From Corythucha ciliata (taxonomy: Eukaryota > Arthropoda > Insecta > Hemiptera > Tingidae), in NCBI GenBank assembly GCA_038030265.1, contig CM075939.1, positions 19,759,253 to 19,823,252 of the forward strand: a DNA stretch of 64,000 nucleotides, read 5' to 3'. Within the stretch, counting starts at the first letter, position 1. The number at the start of each line of letters is the position of its first letter. The notes beneath the pieces are model-generated. The model was not told the DNA's origin. It saw only the letters and a list, made by a program, of their open reading frames with translations, and made no database searches. This document shows, in pieces, positions 1 to 13,025 of the stretch. The translations under genes were made by a program, and so were the position numbers.

Positions 1-2192
1 GCAAATTCATTCCAGTTCCAACTCCTCTGGATATGAGAATAATTTGTGAAATAATGGAAGTGCCAAGGAATTCAGAGACCTTCGCTACTTCCAGGGAAAA
101 AAACAATTCTAGAAATGAATCCATACGTACTTTGACGTTCTTTGCTCAGTGCTTCACTTATGGTTTTAAGGGACGCGGAGGTACTCTTCCCCTTAAATTT
201 AAATTATTTAATGATTAATGCGTGACGTCGTCGTTAATAAAGATCGTTGAAAGTGTGAGGCTTTTGGAGCACACAAAACTTCATAGTAATAATTCATCTA
301 CGGCATAAGACCCTTTTATCTTCTTTCAAGACTGCCAAGAAGGATATCGTTGGAAAGCGTTTTCAAGTGCAAAGAAAACCGAGACACAAACACTCTCAGA
401 ACCGAATTAGGTCAATTTATTTACGACTTGAAACGCGCGCTCATCTTTTGCCGCACGAGGCATGACAAAAACGTAAACTTCGTACGAGTCCCTGGTACAA
501 ACCGATGATTCACATCTGTATATCCCGTTTGTGTTTTTCCTTGAAATATTTACAAACGCAAAACACGCCAACTCTTTCATTTAAAAATTCCAAAAGTTTT
601 GACAATGACATAAAATCGTTCGAGCTGTTCGTGCAGGAGATATCGTGATTGACTGATGAACGCACCGCCCGAAACGTTAACAACCTTTTTTCTTTTGTTT
701 AAAAAAACAAAAAATCACGCAATTCCCATTATTGAATGGTTCTATTTCCTATGATAGGCATTGCTTTATTTTGATTGGAATTTCAAATGCGCGAGTAGTT
801 TCTTGTGGGTGACCAGGGAGCGGCTTGAAAGTAGCGGAGCAACCATTTTTTTCTGTTATGCTGGGGAGAACAAACAAGAGTGGGTAGGAGTTATCCTTGA
901 GGAAAGAGCTTATTTGAGTTGCTTTGATATTTTTTTTTTCGAATTAATCATTACGGTCCAACAATAAACCTTATAGGGGAAGAGGTGAGTTGAAGATTTC
1001 GAAATTGGTGTCCCAATATTGAAATATTATATCGTTTATTTATTTGGTCAAATAAAAATTAAAGATATCAGAGTTCCAAAATACGGTTCAGAATAAAGGA
1101 GACGAGGTCGGTTATCTTCAAGCTTATTAGAGTGTATTCACCTCAAGGTACCTGAAGTTTCCTAAAAGGAGCCATGCGTTCTTGTCTCGCGTTTTTTCCT
1201 TTTTTTTTTTAACCACAACCCCCACTTATTATGAACAAAGCTCTTTCTACTGTCTACAACTTCAGGTCGAGTCCAACAATAGTGCAGATTGGCACTCGCA
1301 CTAATACATTACCACTACGTTGCCTCGATAATTTGCAGTAGGTGACCGAATGAAGATAATTCCCGTTTCCCTCCGTCCCTTTCCATTTCTTCTTAGCGCT
1401 TCATTTGGCATAAAAAAAAAAAAAACAATATTAAAGTAGCCCCGGTCGATTGGCAACGCAGAGAAGCGTTGAAGTCATTTTAGTTTCCTATGTACTACAG
1501 CAAAGCTCTAACAACTTAATAGGAAGAAAGTTGTTTACAGTAAAAATGTTAAAGCTTTCTACATTTTAAGTTGGTTTCACGAAACCAAAAGGGTAAAGAT
1601 ATTGCTTCTCCACTCAATTTTGCGGTAGTCAACCGTCAATAAAGCAGCGACATAATTTTGGATAACTTATTCAATCTGATCGCGACCTTATTCCTTGAAT
1701 AAACCAGGTTGTTGCCAATTTCATTTTTTTATTACCGGCTCGGAAACGAACAGCGATTGATATCATAGTTACAACTTTTGTATAAAACTAAAAACGGAAT
1801 CATGCCCTGTACCAAGAATCCAAGGGCGGTTTTGAGATGACTCATTCACCCAGAAAAGACCGTAAGAAGCCCGGTTTCTCAGAACTCACTGAGTTTCCTC
1901 TATGCCTTACCTTTAGCCATCATCTCAAGGCCGTTTTTATGTACTTTCGTGGAAGTCATATAGAGTGGTGGGAGAGCGTGGATCTTGAATCAATCTATTT
2001 AATTGCAGGCGAAACTTCGAATCTGACTGGAACTCCACTTTTCTCTCTTTGTTTTCAAATGCCAAAAATCTTGTTTATTTTCACTCTCCTCAACCCCTTT
2101 TTTTTAGGAATCTCAATCTCTCTCCTTTCTCTGACTGTCGCATCATACCGCAGAGGCTCTTTTTAGTCTTTCTTCTTCTTCTTCCTGTCTTG
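1..2192. other. unassigned AT-rich sequence
   Basis: No gene, RNA or clear repeat was recognised. The reading frames are short and low in complexity, and several A or T runs of 10-15 bases are present. No inverted repeat or array monomer stood out. Confidence 0.5.
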
Positions 2193-3532
2193 TCTTCTCT
2201 TTTTACTTCTATACATATCTCTTTCTCTCGAATCGGGCAGGACAGGAATTCGATGAACTGCAAAACTTTCACTCTTCTTACACGCGTGCAAACGCCCTTC
2301 CCACCTCCATTGCCACCTACATCACCGTTGTCCCCTTTTTTCGTTTCGTCAGAGTCTCGAAAAATTCCTTCGTCGTAATCCCACCACCCTCTTCAGATAT
2401 ACACCCTCGAGGAAAAAACATGAGAAAAAAAAAAATCTTGCGGAGGCTGCACAGGGACAAGTGCAAAAAACGCTCACCGAAGAACTTTTTTTTATGTCAT
2501 CAATTGCTGACTTGATGGTTCCCAGTCTTACCGGCTCTCGTACATTTATTTGTAAAAATTGTTCGAAGCGCATTCAACATCTGAGAAACGTATCTGACTG
2601 TCTTTTCTAGCTGTAAGCTGTGACGTGGAACGGATGCCGGAATGTGGTGAGGGTACCACACAACGAGACGTGCATCTGAGAAGGATATCTGGGAGTATTC
2701 GACGCTGTTTTAAAAAAATAATATACATATCATTGCTTTTTAGCCCGAAAAAGACATTTAGAGCGCAAAAAGTGGTAGTTGGCCGATTACATTGCGCTCA
2801 TACGTTGCTAAAATTGGGAAAATGCTCTAATGCGCGGTGTTTCAATACAACCTCAAGACCAAACTTGAAAAAAAAAAATCACTGATTCGCCATTTGACGG
2901 CTCAAATTCAGACAAAACGCTGATGTGATGCTCTTGGGTCACGTAAAAAAGTTGGGGCAAGGGTAAAAGCGCTAATTCAAGCCGAAATCATCAACAACAA
3001 CAAAATTCCAGTTCTTAGTTGAACGCTAATTCACAGCTAAAATTGAGAAATACTCTAATTCGCGGCTGAAATTCGGCTACAAATATAGTTCTGAAGCCAA
3101 TTCGCGGCTAAAATTTCAGTAAAAAACGACGCCAATTCGCGGCTAAAATTTCAGTAAAAAACGACGCTAATTCGCGGGTTCTCAAGGCAATTATGGCTAG
3201 AATTGGAAAAACACCGCTGATCATTTTGAAGGACTGTTTAGGAGGGAGCTGAACAGATTATTTTCAGCCAGAAAATTTGTAATTTCCGTCAAAGGCCCCG
3301 ATCCCAATAAATATTTCAATAACACAACTATTCGTCATCTGCGCAGTCGGGGCCGGCTAGCCCAGGTCTGCACCCAGTAAAAAAAAAAAAACTTCCTTAA
3401 ACATGGAAGTAAGAAGGGCACCAACTCAAAATTTCACTGAAATTAATACGTACCGTAAGACCTTAATTAAGACCGTAACTTGTAATTTCGCGAATATTCA
3501 GCCAGGATGCTTGTAATATTGCTCAATTTGGC
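2193..3532 (+). repeat. tandem duplication, unit 1 (1340 bp)
   Basis: This block is repeated head to tail immediately downstream (3533-4826). Both copies begin TCTTCTCTTTTTAC and end GCTCAATTTGG, and they look nearly identical throughout. Unit 1 keeps a segment of about 43 bp (near 2277-2320) that unit 2 lacks. Each unit carries an A-type array and a run of 10-13 A. A 74-codon minus-strand frame is identical in both copies (2349-2573 and 3645-3869), but it resembles nothing I know and follows from the DNA duplication. Confidence 0.93.
2970..3190 (+). repeat. A-type degenerate array (in unit 1)
   Basis: Successive imperfect monomers of the type GCTAATTCGCGGCTAAAATT are present, including two adjacent near-exact 35-bp copies around 3095-3165. 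The array is duplicated at about 4265-4475 in unit 2. Confidence 0.85.
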
Positions 3533-4826
3533 TCTTCTCTTTTTACTTCTATACATATCTCTTTCTCTCGAATCGGGCAGGACAGGAATTCGATGAACTG
3601 CAAAACTTTCACTCCTACATCACCGTTGTCCCTTTTTTCGTTCGTCAGAGTCTCGAAAAATTCCTTCGTCGTAATCCCACCACCCTCTTCAGATATACAC
3701 CCTCGAGGAAAAAACATGAGAAAAAAAAAAATCTTGCGGAGGCTGCACAGGGACAAGTGCAAAAAACGCTCACCGAAGAACTTTTTTTTATGTCATCAAT
3801 TGCTGACTTGATGGTTCCCAGTCTTACCGGCTCTCGTACATTTATTTGTAAAAATTGTTCGAAGCGCATTCAACATCTGAGAAACGTATCTGACTGTCTT
3901 TTCTAGCTGTAAGCTGTGACGTGGAACGGATGCCGGAATGTGGTGAGGGTACCACACAACGAGACGTGCATCTGAGAAGGATATCTGGGAGTATTCGACG
4001 CTGTTTTAAAAAATAATATACATATCATTGCTTTAGCCCGAAAAAGACATTTAGAGCGCAAAAAGTGGTAGTTGGCCGATTACATTGCGCTCATACGTTG
4101 CTAAAATTGGGAAAATGCTCTAATGCGCGGTGTTTCAATACAACCTCAAGACCAAACTTGAAAAAAAAAAATCACTGATTCGCCATTTGACGGCTCAAAT
4201 TCAGACAAAACGCTGATGTGATGCTCTTGGGTCACGTAAAAAAGTTGGGGCAAGGGTAAAAGCGCTAATTCAAGCCGAAATCATCAACAACAACAAAATT
4301 CCAGTTCTTAGTTGAACGCTAATTCACAGCTAAAATTGAGAAATACTCTAATTCGCGGCTGAAATTCGGCTACAAATATAGTTCTGAAGCCAATTCGCGG
4401 CTAAAATTTCAGTAAAAAACGACGCCAATTCGCGGCTAAAATTTCAGTAAAAAACGACGCTAATTCGCGGGTTCTCAAGGCAATTATGGCTAGAATTGGA
4501 AAAACACCGCTGATCATTTTGAAGGACTGTTTAGGAGGGAGCTGAACAGATTATTTTCAGCCAGAAAATTTGTAATTTCCGTCAAAGGCCCCGATCCCAA
4601 TAAATATTTCAATAACACAACTATTCGTCATCTGCGCAGTCGGGGCCGGCTAGCCCAGGTCTGCACCCAGTAAAAAAAAAAAAAAACTTCCTTAAACATG
4701 GAAGTAAGAAGGGCACCAACTCAAAATTTCACTGAAATTAATACGTACCGTAAGACCTTAATTAAGACCGTAACTTGTAATTTCGCGAATATTCAGCCAG
4801 GATGCTTGTAATATTGCTCAATTTGG
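3533..4826 (+). repeat. tandem duplication, unit 2
   Basis: Second copy of the block at 2193-3532, joined directly to it. It differs by a deletion of about 43 bp near its start and a few homopolymer length changes. The sequence after GCTCAATTTGG (GTCCCGAAC) is the original downstream flank, so unit 2 is the copy in the ancestral right-hand context. Confidence 0.93.
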
Positions 4827-5568
4827 GTCCCGAACTTGCAAACAGAATGCTTATAGCGCTTAATGTTACAATCATAGTGCAATTGTTGAGGCTATGAGCG
4901 CAGTAGGAGCCGGCCATCCCAAGGTCCAGGCTCACTAAACAAAAAAGGGCCTCGTGCTTCTGCAATTTCGCTTGAATCAAGACGTAAACATTGCTGCTAC
5001 TTCTGGTACTTGAAAAACACTCCAATTTTGTGGATATTTGCCTGAAAAATGTGCCTAAAAATGCGCTGGCTGTCATGGCCGGCTAGCTCGTATTCCGCGG
5101 TCACCCATCGAATCCCCGAAACATTTAAATTCACGAAATTAATGACCAGGAACTTTCAATTTTGATAAATAATAGACCGGAAAATTTTAATTTCGCGGAT
5201 ATGACCCTAAACTTGAAATTTCACCGTTTTCGTGGTTCCTTCGCATACAATTTCGTGGCTATTCATCCGCTCTTTGCTATGGCTTTAGGTCCGGGCATGC
5301 GCGAAAAAGGAATACCCGAAACTTTCAAATTCACGAAATCAAGGCGTTGAACGTAGAACATTGTGAATTTCAGACAGGAAGTTTCCAATTTCATTGATAT
5401 TTGCCTAAAATACTTTGCAATTTTTCGGTTTTTGGTCAAGGCAATTTGTGAGCCTAGCCTGTGCTCCACGTTCTCCTAAAAAGGCACCAGAAACCTGCAA
5501 ATTCCCGGATACCTATTATATGTATTTAGTCCGGCAACTTGTAATGTCGCAGATATTTACCTCCAAAT
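4827..5568 (+). repeat. C-type degenerate repeat tract
   Basis: Loosely spaced repeats of an AACTTGTAATTTCGCGGATA-like motif followed by TTTGCCTAAA, with a spacing of about 35-60 bp. Similar motifs occur at 3470-3530, 22930-23250, 30390-31065 and 33780-33885. Short open frames here are products of the repeats and not genes. Confidence 0.55.
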
Positions 5569-6210
5569 GATGTAAGTTTGCGGCTAATTATCTCAATTTA
5601 AGCTGCGGATGAGCGTTTTTCCTCAATTTCAGCTGTGAATTAGCGCTTTTTCTCAGAATTATCCGAGAATATAATCAGAGATTCTTTTTCTTCAATTTTA
5701 GTCGTGAATTAGGGTTTTTTTCTACACTATAGCCGTACAGAGACTTTGCGAAAAATGACCAGTTTTTTCCGGAAAATCTGTTTTCCAGGCAGAATTTCCC
5801 CATTGTATGAGGGTTTTAGGTGCCAAATGCTCAATTTTAATGCTAATCGAACAGTTTTGAAGGGGCGAATTGACAGTATCCGAGGTAGTGCAGCTGGTTA
5901 CGAACAAAGATACATGATGAAGGTGAGTGGGCAGCAGAAACCTCCTTGATTAGAGAAAAGATTTGGAGGCAAATTAGGATAAAATAGAGAAAAGTTAAAA
6001 ATACTGTAAAGCGGAAAAAAATGAAATCAAAGTAGGTAAATTGGCGACTAAAATGGAATAAAAGCTCTAATTCGTGGCTAAAAATTAAGAAAGAACGGAA
6101 ATGCGCGGCTAAAATTTAAAAAGCGTAAATTTGTCATAAAATGAATAAAAATCTCCAATTCCCTGATAAAAAAGAGAAAAAGGCTTATTCGCGACTAAAA
6201 TTGGGGAAAA
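5569..6210. repeat. A-type arrays around a dispersed repeat
   Basis: Reverse-oriented A monomers (TTTTAGCCGTGAATTAGCG type) lie at 5569-5735 and forward ones (CGGCTAAAATGGA type) at 5990-6210. The dispersed repeat at 5740-5910 sits between them, so the array orientation flips across it. Confidence 0.75.
5740..5910 (+). repeat. dispersed repeat, copy 1
   Basis: Matches the reverse complement of 12785-13025. Shared blocks include GCGAAAAATGA, GGAAATCTGTT-like sequence, GGTTTTAGG, CAATTTTAATGCTAATC and CAGTTTTGAGGGG. The family is unnamed here and its ends are not defined. Confidence 0.65.
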
Positions 6211-6285
6211 GTCATTATATAATGTAACAAGATATAATTATTCCTTGCTTATTTAGAGACTAATTGTAAGAGAGGGGGGGAGAGG

Positions 6286-6288
<3 letters not shown>

Positions 6289-6317
<29 letters not shown>
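6289..6317 (+). repeat. (GA)n microsatellite
   Basis: About 14 uninterrupted GA dinucleotides, preceded by a purine-rich AGAGGGGGGG tract. Confidence 0.98.
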
Positions 6318-6325
<8 letters not shown>

Positions 6326-8929
6326 TGAGCATTTAGTACCAGTTGATTTAGAATTTTATATGAGAAAATGGGGCCTTTCGAGATTCCGATTGGAGAAAAA
6401 GCGCTCTTGCGAGTTAATTAATTTGCTATAGGGGCCGAAAATTGGACTCTTCCAATTTCAGAAACATCTCTGGGAAAGTATACAGATTTGATCAATTCCT
6501 CTGAACAATTACGGAAAAATCAAGTCTCAGCCTTGATTCTTGACTTGATTCTTCCCGTTGCTACTCCGTACCGCGCACGATGCGTCCAACCGATGTGCAT
6601 TGATAGCCTTCTATGGTCGGTCATGTAGAGTGCACATTTTATTGTTTACTCGCGATCTTCATTTAACGCTAATGCCCCCCCCCCTTTGTTCTTTTTAAGA
6701 ACACGATTGTATGTGTTAAACTTGCAACATTACGCAATGGTACCACTGGAGTGAAAGCATCAATAATTCGCTTCTCAGACTAGGAAGCCCTTCGTCTCTC
6801 TTTTTTTTTTTTCGTTGTCTAGTGTTAGTTACGGCACGTGCCCCGCGATCACGAAACAGTTCCCTACCTAGATTTATCCTTTTTTCTCCCCTCAATAGTT
6901 TTTTTTTCAATATTTCGCGCAAGTCTTATTTTTTCACCAGAGGAACTAAGCGGGGAATTGCCTACTCAAGCAGTTTATCATGTCCTTATACCACGACGAG
7001 ACGATACAACCGCTAAGCCCTTACCCTAGACAAAATTGTGTCGAGTGTGGCTCGGCTGGTCATCTCTCTATTACAAAAAGCTGAGACTGAGACACAGCGG
7101 CGATCGCGGCAGAGATAAAAAATTAAAGCGTGCTCTTTGATAAGCAAGAATGCCTTGCTGATGAGGCACAGCTCGACAGGGTTCATGGCGATTATGTTGT
7201 TCAAAAAAATGTTAAGGATGTCAAACAATAAAAGAATGATAAAAAAAAATGGGTCAATTCATTCTCGCACAAGATTTTGGCACTTTTTAGAAGACACTCG
7301 TTTAAGTTCATTACTTCTAAACAATCCACATGGTTTTTATTTTTATAACAGCAAAACAAGGTAACGTTCCCCATTTCTTCATCGTCATACCTCATCTGAT
7401 ATTCATGCTTATTGAGTAGTCTATGCACGTACGCATATAAATATAGTATTCAGTGTGGAATTTGAACAATAGGTACATTGGTAGGTGCAAGGCTTTTTAC
7501 TCCAATGTTGGTTTTTATTTAAGAGATCTCGTCGTTTTGTAGAAGTTTATTTGATAAGAACGAGATTTAAACTCGGCAGACACCCAAATTCATCTTTGTA
7601 TAAGAGAAGACAAAGCCTCTCAAATGAAATTCTCTTCAATTGTCTTTTCCTATCCTAAGCCGACCAATATGTAAAAAAAATAATGAAGATCGAGTTATTT
7701 TCTTGGAAGCCGCGATTGTAACGCCAGTCTTTTAACCGCCTCCTCCCCTCAGCGGCTATATAACAATGAAGCCTACCATCGATGGATGGTAGGGGGTTAC
7801 TTCTGGTTTGAATTGGATAATTAAGCGAATAAACGGGAATTTTGTTAATATTAATGGATGAGCGGGGCCCCGCAACGCGGAAGATAGACAGTGCAACTCC
7901 GTAAATGGCGTGATTGGAAGAAATAGTGAACACTGAAACAAAACAATAATGCCAGAAGAAAATGATGCAGGGATATACTATAATGCTCGTTTTGGTGGGG
8001 AAGGGTGGGGTGGGGCTTGTTGAAAGGCCTGCAGTTCAAAAGATTCATCACTATATATGTCTATCCCTTCCGACAACTGCAAAGAATGAGAATACCATCT
8101 ATTATATTTTGACCCTATTGTGAAATACATAATTAAAAATCTACACCGGTTTCGTCGTGGTTCTGTTTTCCAAGTCGATTGCAACTTGTGCTTTTGTCTA
8201 TGTTAATATTATACTTATTTCTCTCTGTTAACGTGAAGAAATCAACGGAAGAGACAAGAGACAGGTCCAGTTTCTTGGAAAACAGCGATCAGTAGCGGAT
8301 CGGGTGGTGGGGGATGGAGACCATGGCTCCCTCTTTGAGCCGAGGTATAGCCCAAAAACATCATCAAAACCAGCTCCGAAACCCCATCGAGAGTAGGTCA
8401 CCTTCTCAAATTTTATTATCAGTTTCTTGAAGGTTACGATCATAGAGATAATATAACTAGAGCTTGTATTGTCTATTGCGCAGCGGTCCATGATTGACAT
8501 CACCAAGAGCTTGAGTTAGCTCCGAAAATCCCTTGCGATTGGTTGAAGAAGTACCTGTGGTGACGTGGATGGTATGAAGGGGGACTTTTTGAAACCCCCA
8601 CCTTTTGAGACAGCCAATGGGAAGAGACCTACGGAGCCGTAACGATATCCGGATGACGTCAATCCTCGCCCCAGTTTATACTTGTTTGCGCATCCAATGC
8701 CCCCTCTAGTAGTTATATTATCTCTCTATGGTTACGATGGTTTATGAGCATAGAGATAAAAATGAATGGAGAAAGCTTGGGCTTGAAATTTGTTGACCGT
8801 AGTTATGGTGGGAGGTGCACCTTGTGAACCACAAAGTAATCTCAAGTCAAGTTGTTTTTTATTTACACATGTCCACTTTGAATTTCTAGTATTGTTCTTT
8901 TTTCCTCCAGTATGTCTAGAAATTAGCAC
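6318..8929. other. unassigned sequence
   Basis: No gene recognised. A run of ten C lies at 6675-6684. Reading frames of 60-92 codons occur on both strands but look random, and none shows a recognisable domain. Confidence 0.5.
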
Positions 8930-9000
8930 CGTTGCAAAACCCCAGTAAGCGCTTAATTCTACACTTCAGTGCTTAAACACGAGCCCCGAGTTTTGCAACG
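8930..9000. repeat. short terminal inverted repeat (71 bp)
   Basis: CGTTGCAAAAC at the left and GTTTTGCAACG at the right form a perfect 11-bp inverted repeat. An inner imperfect pair is AAGCGCTTA/AGTGCTTA. It may be a very small hairpin transposon, but the target duplication is not clear. Confidence 0.6.
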
Positions 9001-12000
9001 CAACCACTGTGAGTTTTTAGATTGTTTCAGCATCATTAAAGGGGCATTAATAAAGTGAATAACCCACAACTATACTCCGGAGAATCTTTATTTTAAACGG
9101 TCGACCATGCGCGAGTTGTTGGACTTCTTTTCCGGATATTTCAACGTGCGCAAGTAGCTCCAATCCTCTTCCGGGAATTACGACAGAAGCCACCGGGAAA
9201 TCCGTCACTCATGTTTTTTATGGAACACGTCGTGTTTCTGAGTTCAAGATAACTTGTTTTTTACTGATGTGTTGTGTATTTTTGGGTATGTTTCTTCAGG
9301 GGTCGATCCTCTGATAGCATAGAGAAATACAGGGCTAAGAAATCACGAACGTTTATTTCACGTAATAATCGCTCGCAAGCAAGAAACAAACTAATTCAGA
9401 AACATTATATGTACCAGCACTGCGAATGAGAAGACCCGTGGTTCGAGCACAGCGAGAACTGCATGAGTGTGGCGACTTTTGTTCAAATCCTTGTTTCGCA
9501 GTCCTCAAGAGACGGAGTGGCTCTTTCTGAACTCGTGACTGTCTCGCCCATGTAATATTTTTCCTAGTATTTTGATGGAACGCGATCAGGGCCACTTATT
9601 TTAGAAAATAAACACCAAAATACACTTGAAAACACGGCTACGTGCCGCACGAACGTTGACATTTACAATGAAATCGTATGAACATCAAGTCGTCCACGCT
9701 TTGAGAACGAGAGTGTTGACGAGTTTGATTTAGTTTTTACCGAACGAATTCCCCGAAATACTCCTTGTTCATTCTAACTCGGGCTCTTTTTTTCTAATTT
9801 TGCATTAATCTCAAAGGGGAGGTGAGCATTTTTGTTGATAACCTGACGATGTAGAGGTAAATTCAAGGTTCTGAAGGTGTACTTTGGCGGCCATATTTGT
9901 GACAACCCTTCTACCCACCCCCAGCCCATTCAGGCTTTCTCCAGTTATTTACCTCTATGTTTATGAGTCCCTCAAACCCTTCCCAACTGAGAAATATAGC
10001 CGGTTACAGCTCGAAACGAACAGAGTGGCCGCCAGCGCTCCTCAACGTGTGCAATACCGAATATTTCGCGAGGTTGTTGGTTTCAGCCGATTTTATCGAC
10101 TTCATGGACACTGGGGTGCGAGCCCCGCAAAGGTGGTTGTCATATGCCGTGATACCATTGTGCCTCAAACATTTTTTCATTAGAATCGCCCTGGCGGCGA
10201 ATTCGGCGGTTTTTAGGCTCATTTCAAAAAATGTTCTGATTCGAGCCGGACGTGGTTTATGAATCCACAGTACACTACCTAATTAACCAATCTAGCCGGA
10301 TTACGCATCTTTGCTCTAGTTCAATGAACACATAGCTACACCAGAAAACCCAACTTTACTCCTTTGTCCCATGTGCTCTACCCATCCGGATCCCCAAGTC
10401 AGTACACTATTCCTGATGAGAAGGAGATTACGACAAGTGATCCAAAAACTTGTTTCTAATGCAAATGACTCTCTGGTTTTTAGGCGCCTAAAGACGTAGT
10501 AATGAGCTGAAATGAAGACTAATTGCATTCACACGACCATTTCAATTAATTCAGCACATTGTTTTCTTGTGGACTGAGAACTTTCGTAAATATTTCAGTG
10601 CAAGCGACAACAAAGTGTTGAAAAAAACAAGAAATTACCTATACCATTAAGTTGCATCTTATAGAATAATTGATAAGATCTTATCTGCATTGTAAGAATT
10701 TATCCCAAATTTAGCGAAGTCTGACAGTGTTGACGCATGCTAAACATGGTATTTTATTAACTGAAAAACAAGAATATGTTGTAAGCACGGGCTCATTTTT
10801 TCATCAACACCGTACTTCCTGTTTCGTTCAGGAATATGGAAGTAAAAACCAGTGCGAAATATCAAAACAATGGTTTATTATTTCCATCTAGTTCCAGACA
10901 GTTCTATCGTAGTATTCTGAAAAATACAATTTTCAACAAGGGGTGCGTGTTCCCCATTTCATATTAATAACACCAGTATGAGTGCAATGTATTATGTATA
11001 AATTACCGACTTTTTCAAACATGACCCCTACACCCCAACCAAGTTGACCGATTCCACATACCCTAACAAGTTAAAATGATTCGGCCGGTCAAAATTTTGT
11101 TTTCTGCTCACTTTCAAAATTAAAGAAAATTATGTTCTCTACTCACTCATACTATGATAAGGCGAAGCCATATAAGAACCGTGCAAAACTGCCCACAGCC
11201 CAATGCAAAATTCACGCATAGCTCACGTATCACCTCTTTCTGACTCTTCCCCTCTCCTTCTTTTCACTCCGCGATTTCAAGTAGTACTTTTCCTCCCGAG
11301 CTGAATCTGTCAATTCCAAGTTTCTCGCCATGAAACGATTTGGTTTCGTCCAAGCACTGCGTTTTTCACTCAGAATTGAAAAAAAGAAAGAAAATATTGA
11401 CCCTTGTGTAGACAAAACAAAACGTGTCTAAAACACTGTTTAACACGAATGTCCCCGGGTCAGGTGTGTCCAAAATTCCGAACCGGAAGGATATGCTTTA
11501 AAGAAAGTTGTTCGTACGTTTAGTTCCATGTTTTCAACTGGGTAGTCGTTAAAAGAAAAGGTGTCTTCAACAAGGAAACTAATTATTTTGTTTTATCTGT
11601 ATAATAGGTTCCCTGTTTTTACCTACATGTATTTTTGAAGACATAACTACAGAAGAATGGAAAACCTATCCCCAAAGTAAAATCCTAGATTTCTCTTTTA
11701 GTACCACAAACGATGCCTTCATCACATTTCTCAATTCAGCGGGGAAAAAATCGCACTGACAAGAAAAAAGTTAATGGTACGTTGTAGGAAAAAGATGATT
11801 CGATAGTGTTTGAAAAGCAGTGGGAAGGGAAGGATGACTTTTCCAGAACAGCATGAATGTTTTCCGAGAAACCCTCAAAGAATGCGTTAAGAAAGAGAAA
11901 TCCAGGTAAGTCCTCCTCTCCCATTATTCGTACAAAAAAATCGGCTGAAAAGGAGTTGAAAAGTCACGGGAATCGATACAATTGTGTAAAACTATGAGAA

Positions 12001-12784
12001 AAAGGGAAATTATTGTTTCACCTATCGCCTACAATGAAAGGGAGGTGAAGAGGCACAGTTGCATTGAAACTATTTATCCATGGGTATAGGGGCCACTGTA
12101 TAAAAGGAGAAAACCGGGTTACAAGCTCGAAATGACCGATAAAGAAAAAAAATCTATCGCAACCGAGAAAGCATCAAAAGTGGGTGGTTCCGATAAAGCC
12201 AAATCTGATTACCCTTCCGCTAACAATCCTATTTACCATATAAACTAATTTCAACACACTGAAAATCAATTTTCCCGCTACTCCACTTACAGGATCATCC
12301 ACCACATTCATGGGAAAAAGTCCAGCAGATCAATTGCAGAAACACTTGGCGATGAACGCCTCAATTTAAAAAACAAGAAGAATAAGGAGAAGAGAACTGT
12401 TTCCTTCCTCTTGAGCTAAAACTTTCCCTTTGACTCTCTAATCGGCATTTCATTAATTTATTTTTCAACAACAGGTTCTGTCTACAAAACGTACTACATT
12501 GAAATCAAACCTTTTCGTTAGATTTGGCCTTCGTTTATGGTGAAAGGAAAGCAAGTACATATACTGAATGCTGTGAACAGGGTGAACAATTCAGTCATGC
12601 TAAAACGCAGTCTAGTGCGTAAAATATTTGCCTCGTTTCAATTTCACGTACATAACGAACGAATCAATAATAACCCTTAACCTAACGTTTCTTTAATTTC
12701 TACCAGTAGAAAGGTCGTAGTTCCCGCCAGCTGCCTGAAATCTAAGCACCGTTCTCTATAAATGTAAAGGCGTAGCCAGAAGGG
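9001..12784. other. unassigned sequence with unproven reading frames
   Basis: No gene can be assigned. Around 9884-10262 both strands are open for 70-100 codons and the base composition is less AT-rich than nearby. That could mark an exon, but no splice-site pair, domain or start context decides the strand. The rest is AT-rich with short random frames. Confidence 0.4.
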
Positions 12785-13025
12785 GGCAAGGGTGGGTTTC
12801 TCCCGACCTTTCTTCAACACGTCCTTGTTTCGTGTCCGAATGCAGTTACACTCAGAAACCGTTAATTGGCCCCCTCAAAACTGGCTGATTAGCATTAAAA
12901 CTGAACATTTAGCCCCTAAAACCAAAAAAAATCTTGAAATCCCCCCTCCCCCTAACAACAGATTTCCCGTAGAAAAAATTATCATTTTTCGCGGAGTCGC
13001 TTCAAACGTTCAGAAGTTAACAAAA
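12785..13025 (-). repeat. dispersed repeat, copy 2
   Basis: Reverse-complement relative of 5740-5910. It starts next to GGCGTAGCCAGAAGGGGGCA, a G-rich edge resembling other G-rich repeat margins in this window. The 82-codon frame over it is repeat-derived. Confidence 0.65.

Noticed and set aside
2970..6210. CRISPR-like regular repeats
   Set aside because: Monomers are degenerate, lack unique spacers of constant size and lie in a genome with introns. They are eukaryotic minisatellite-like arrays.
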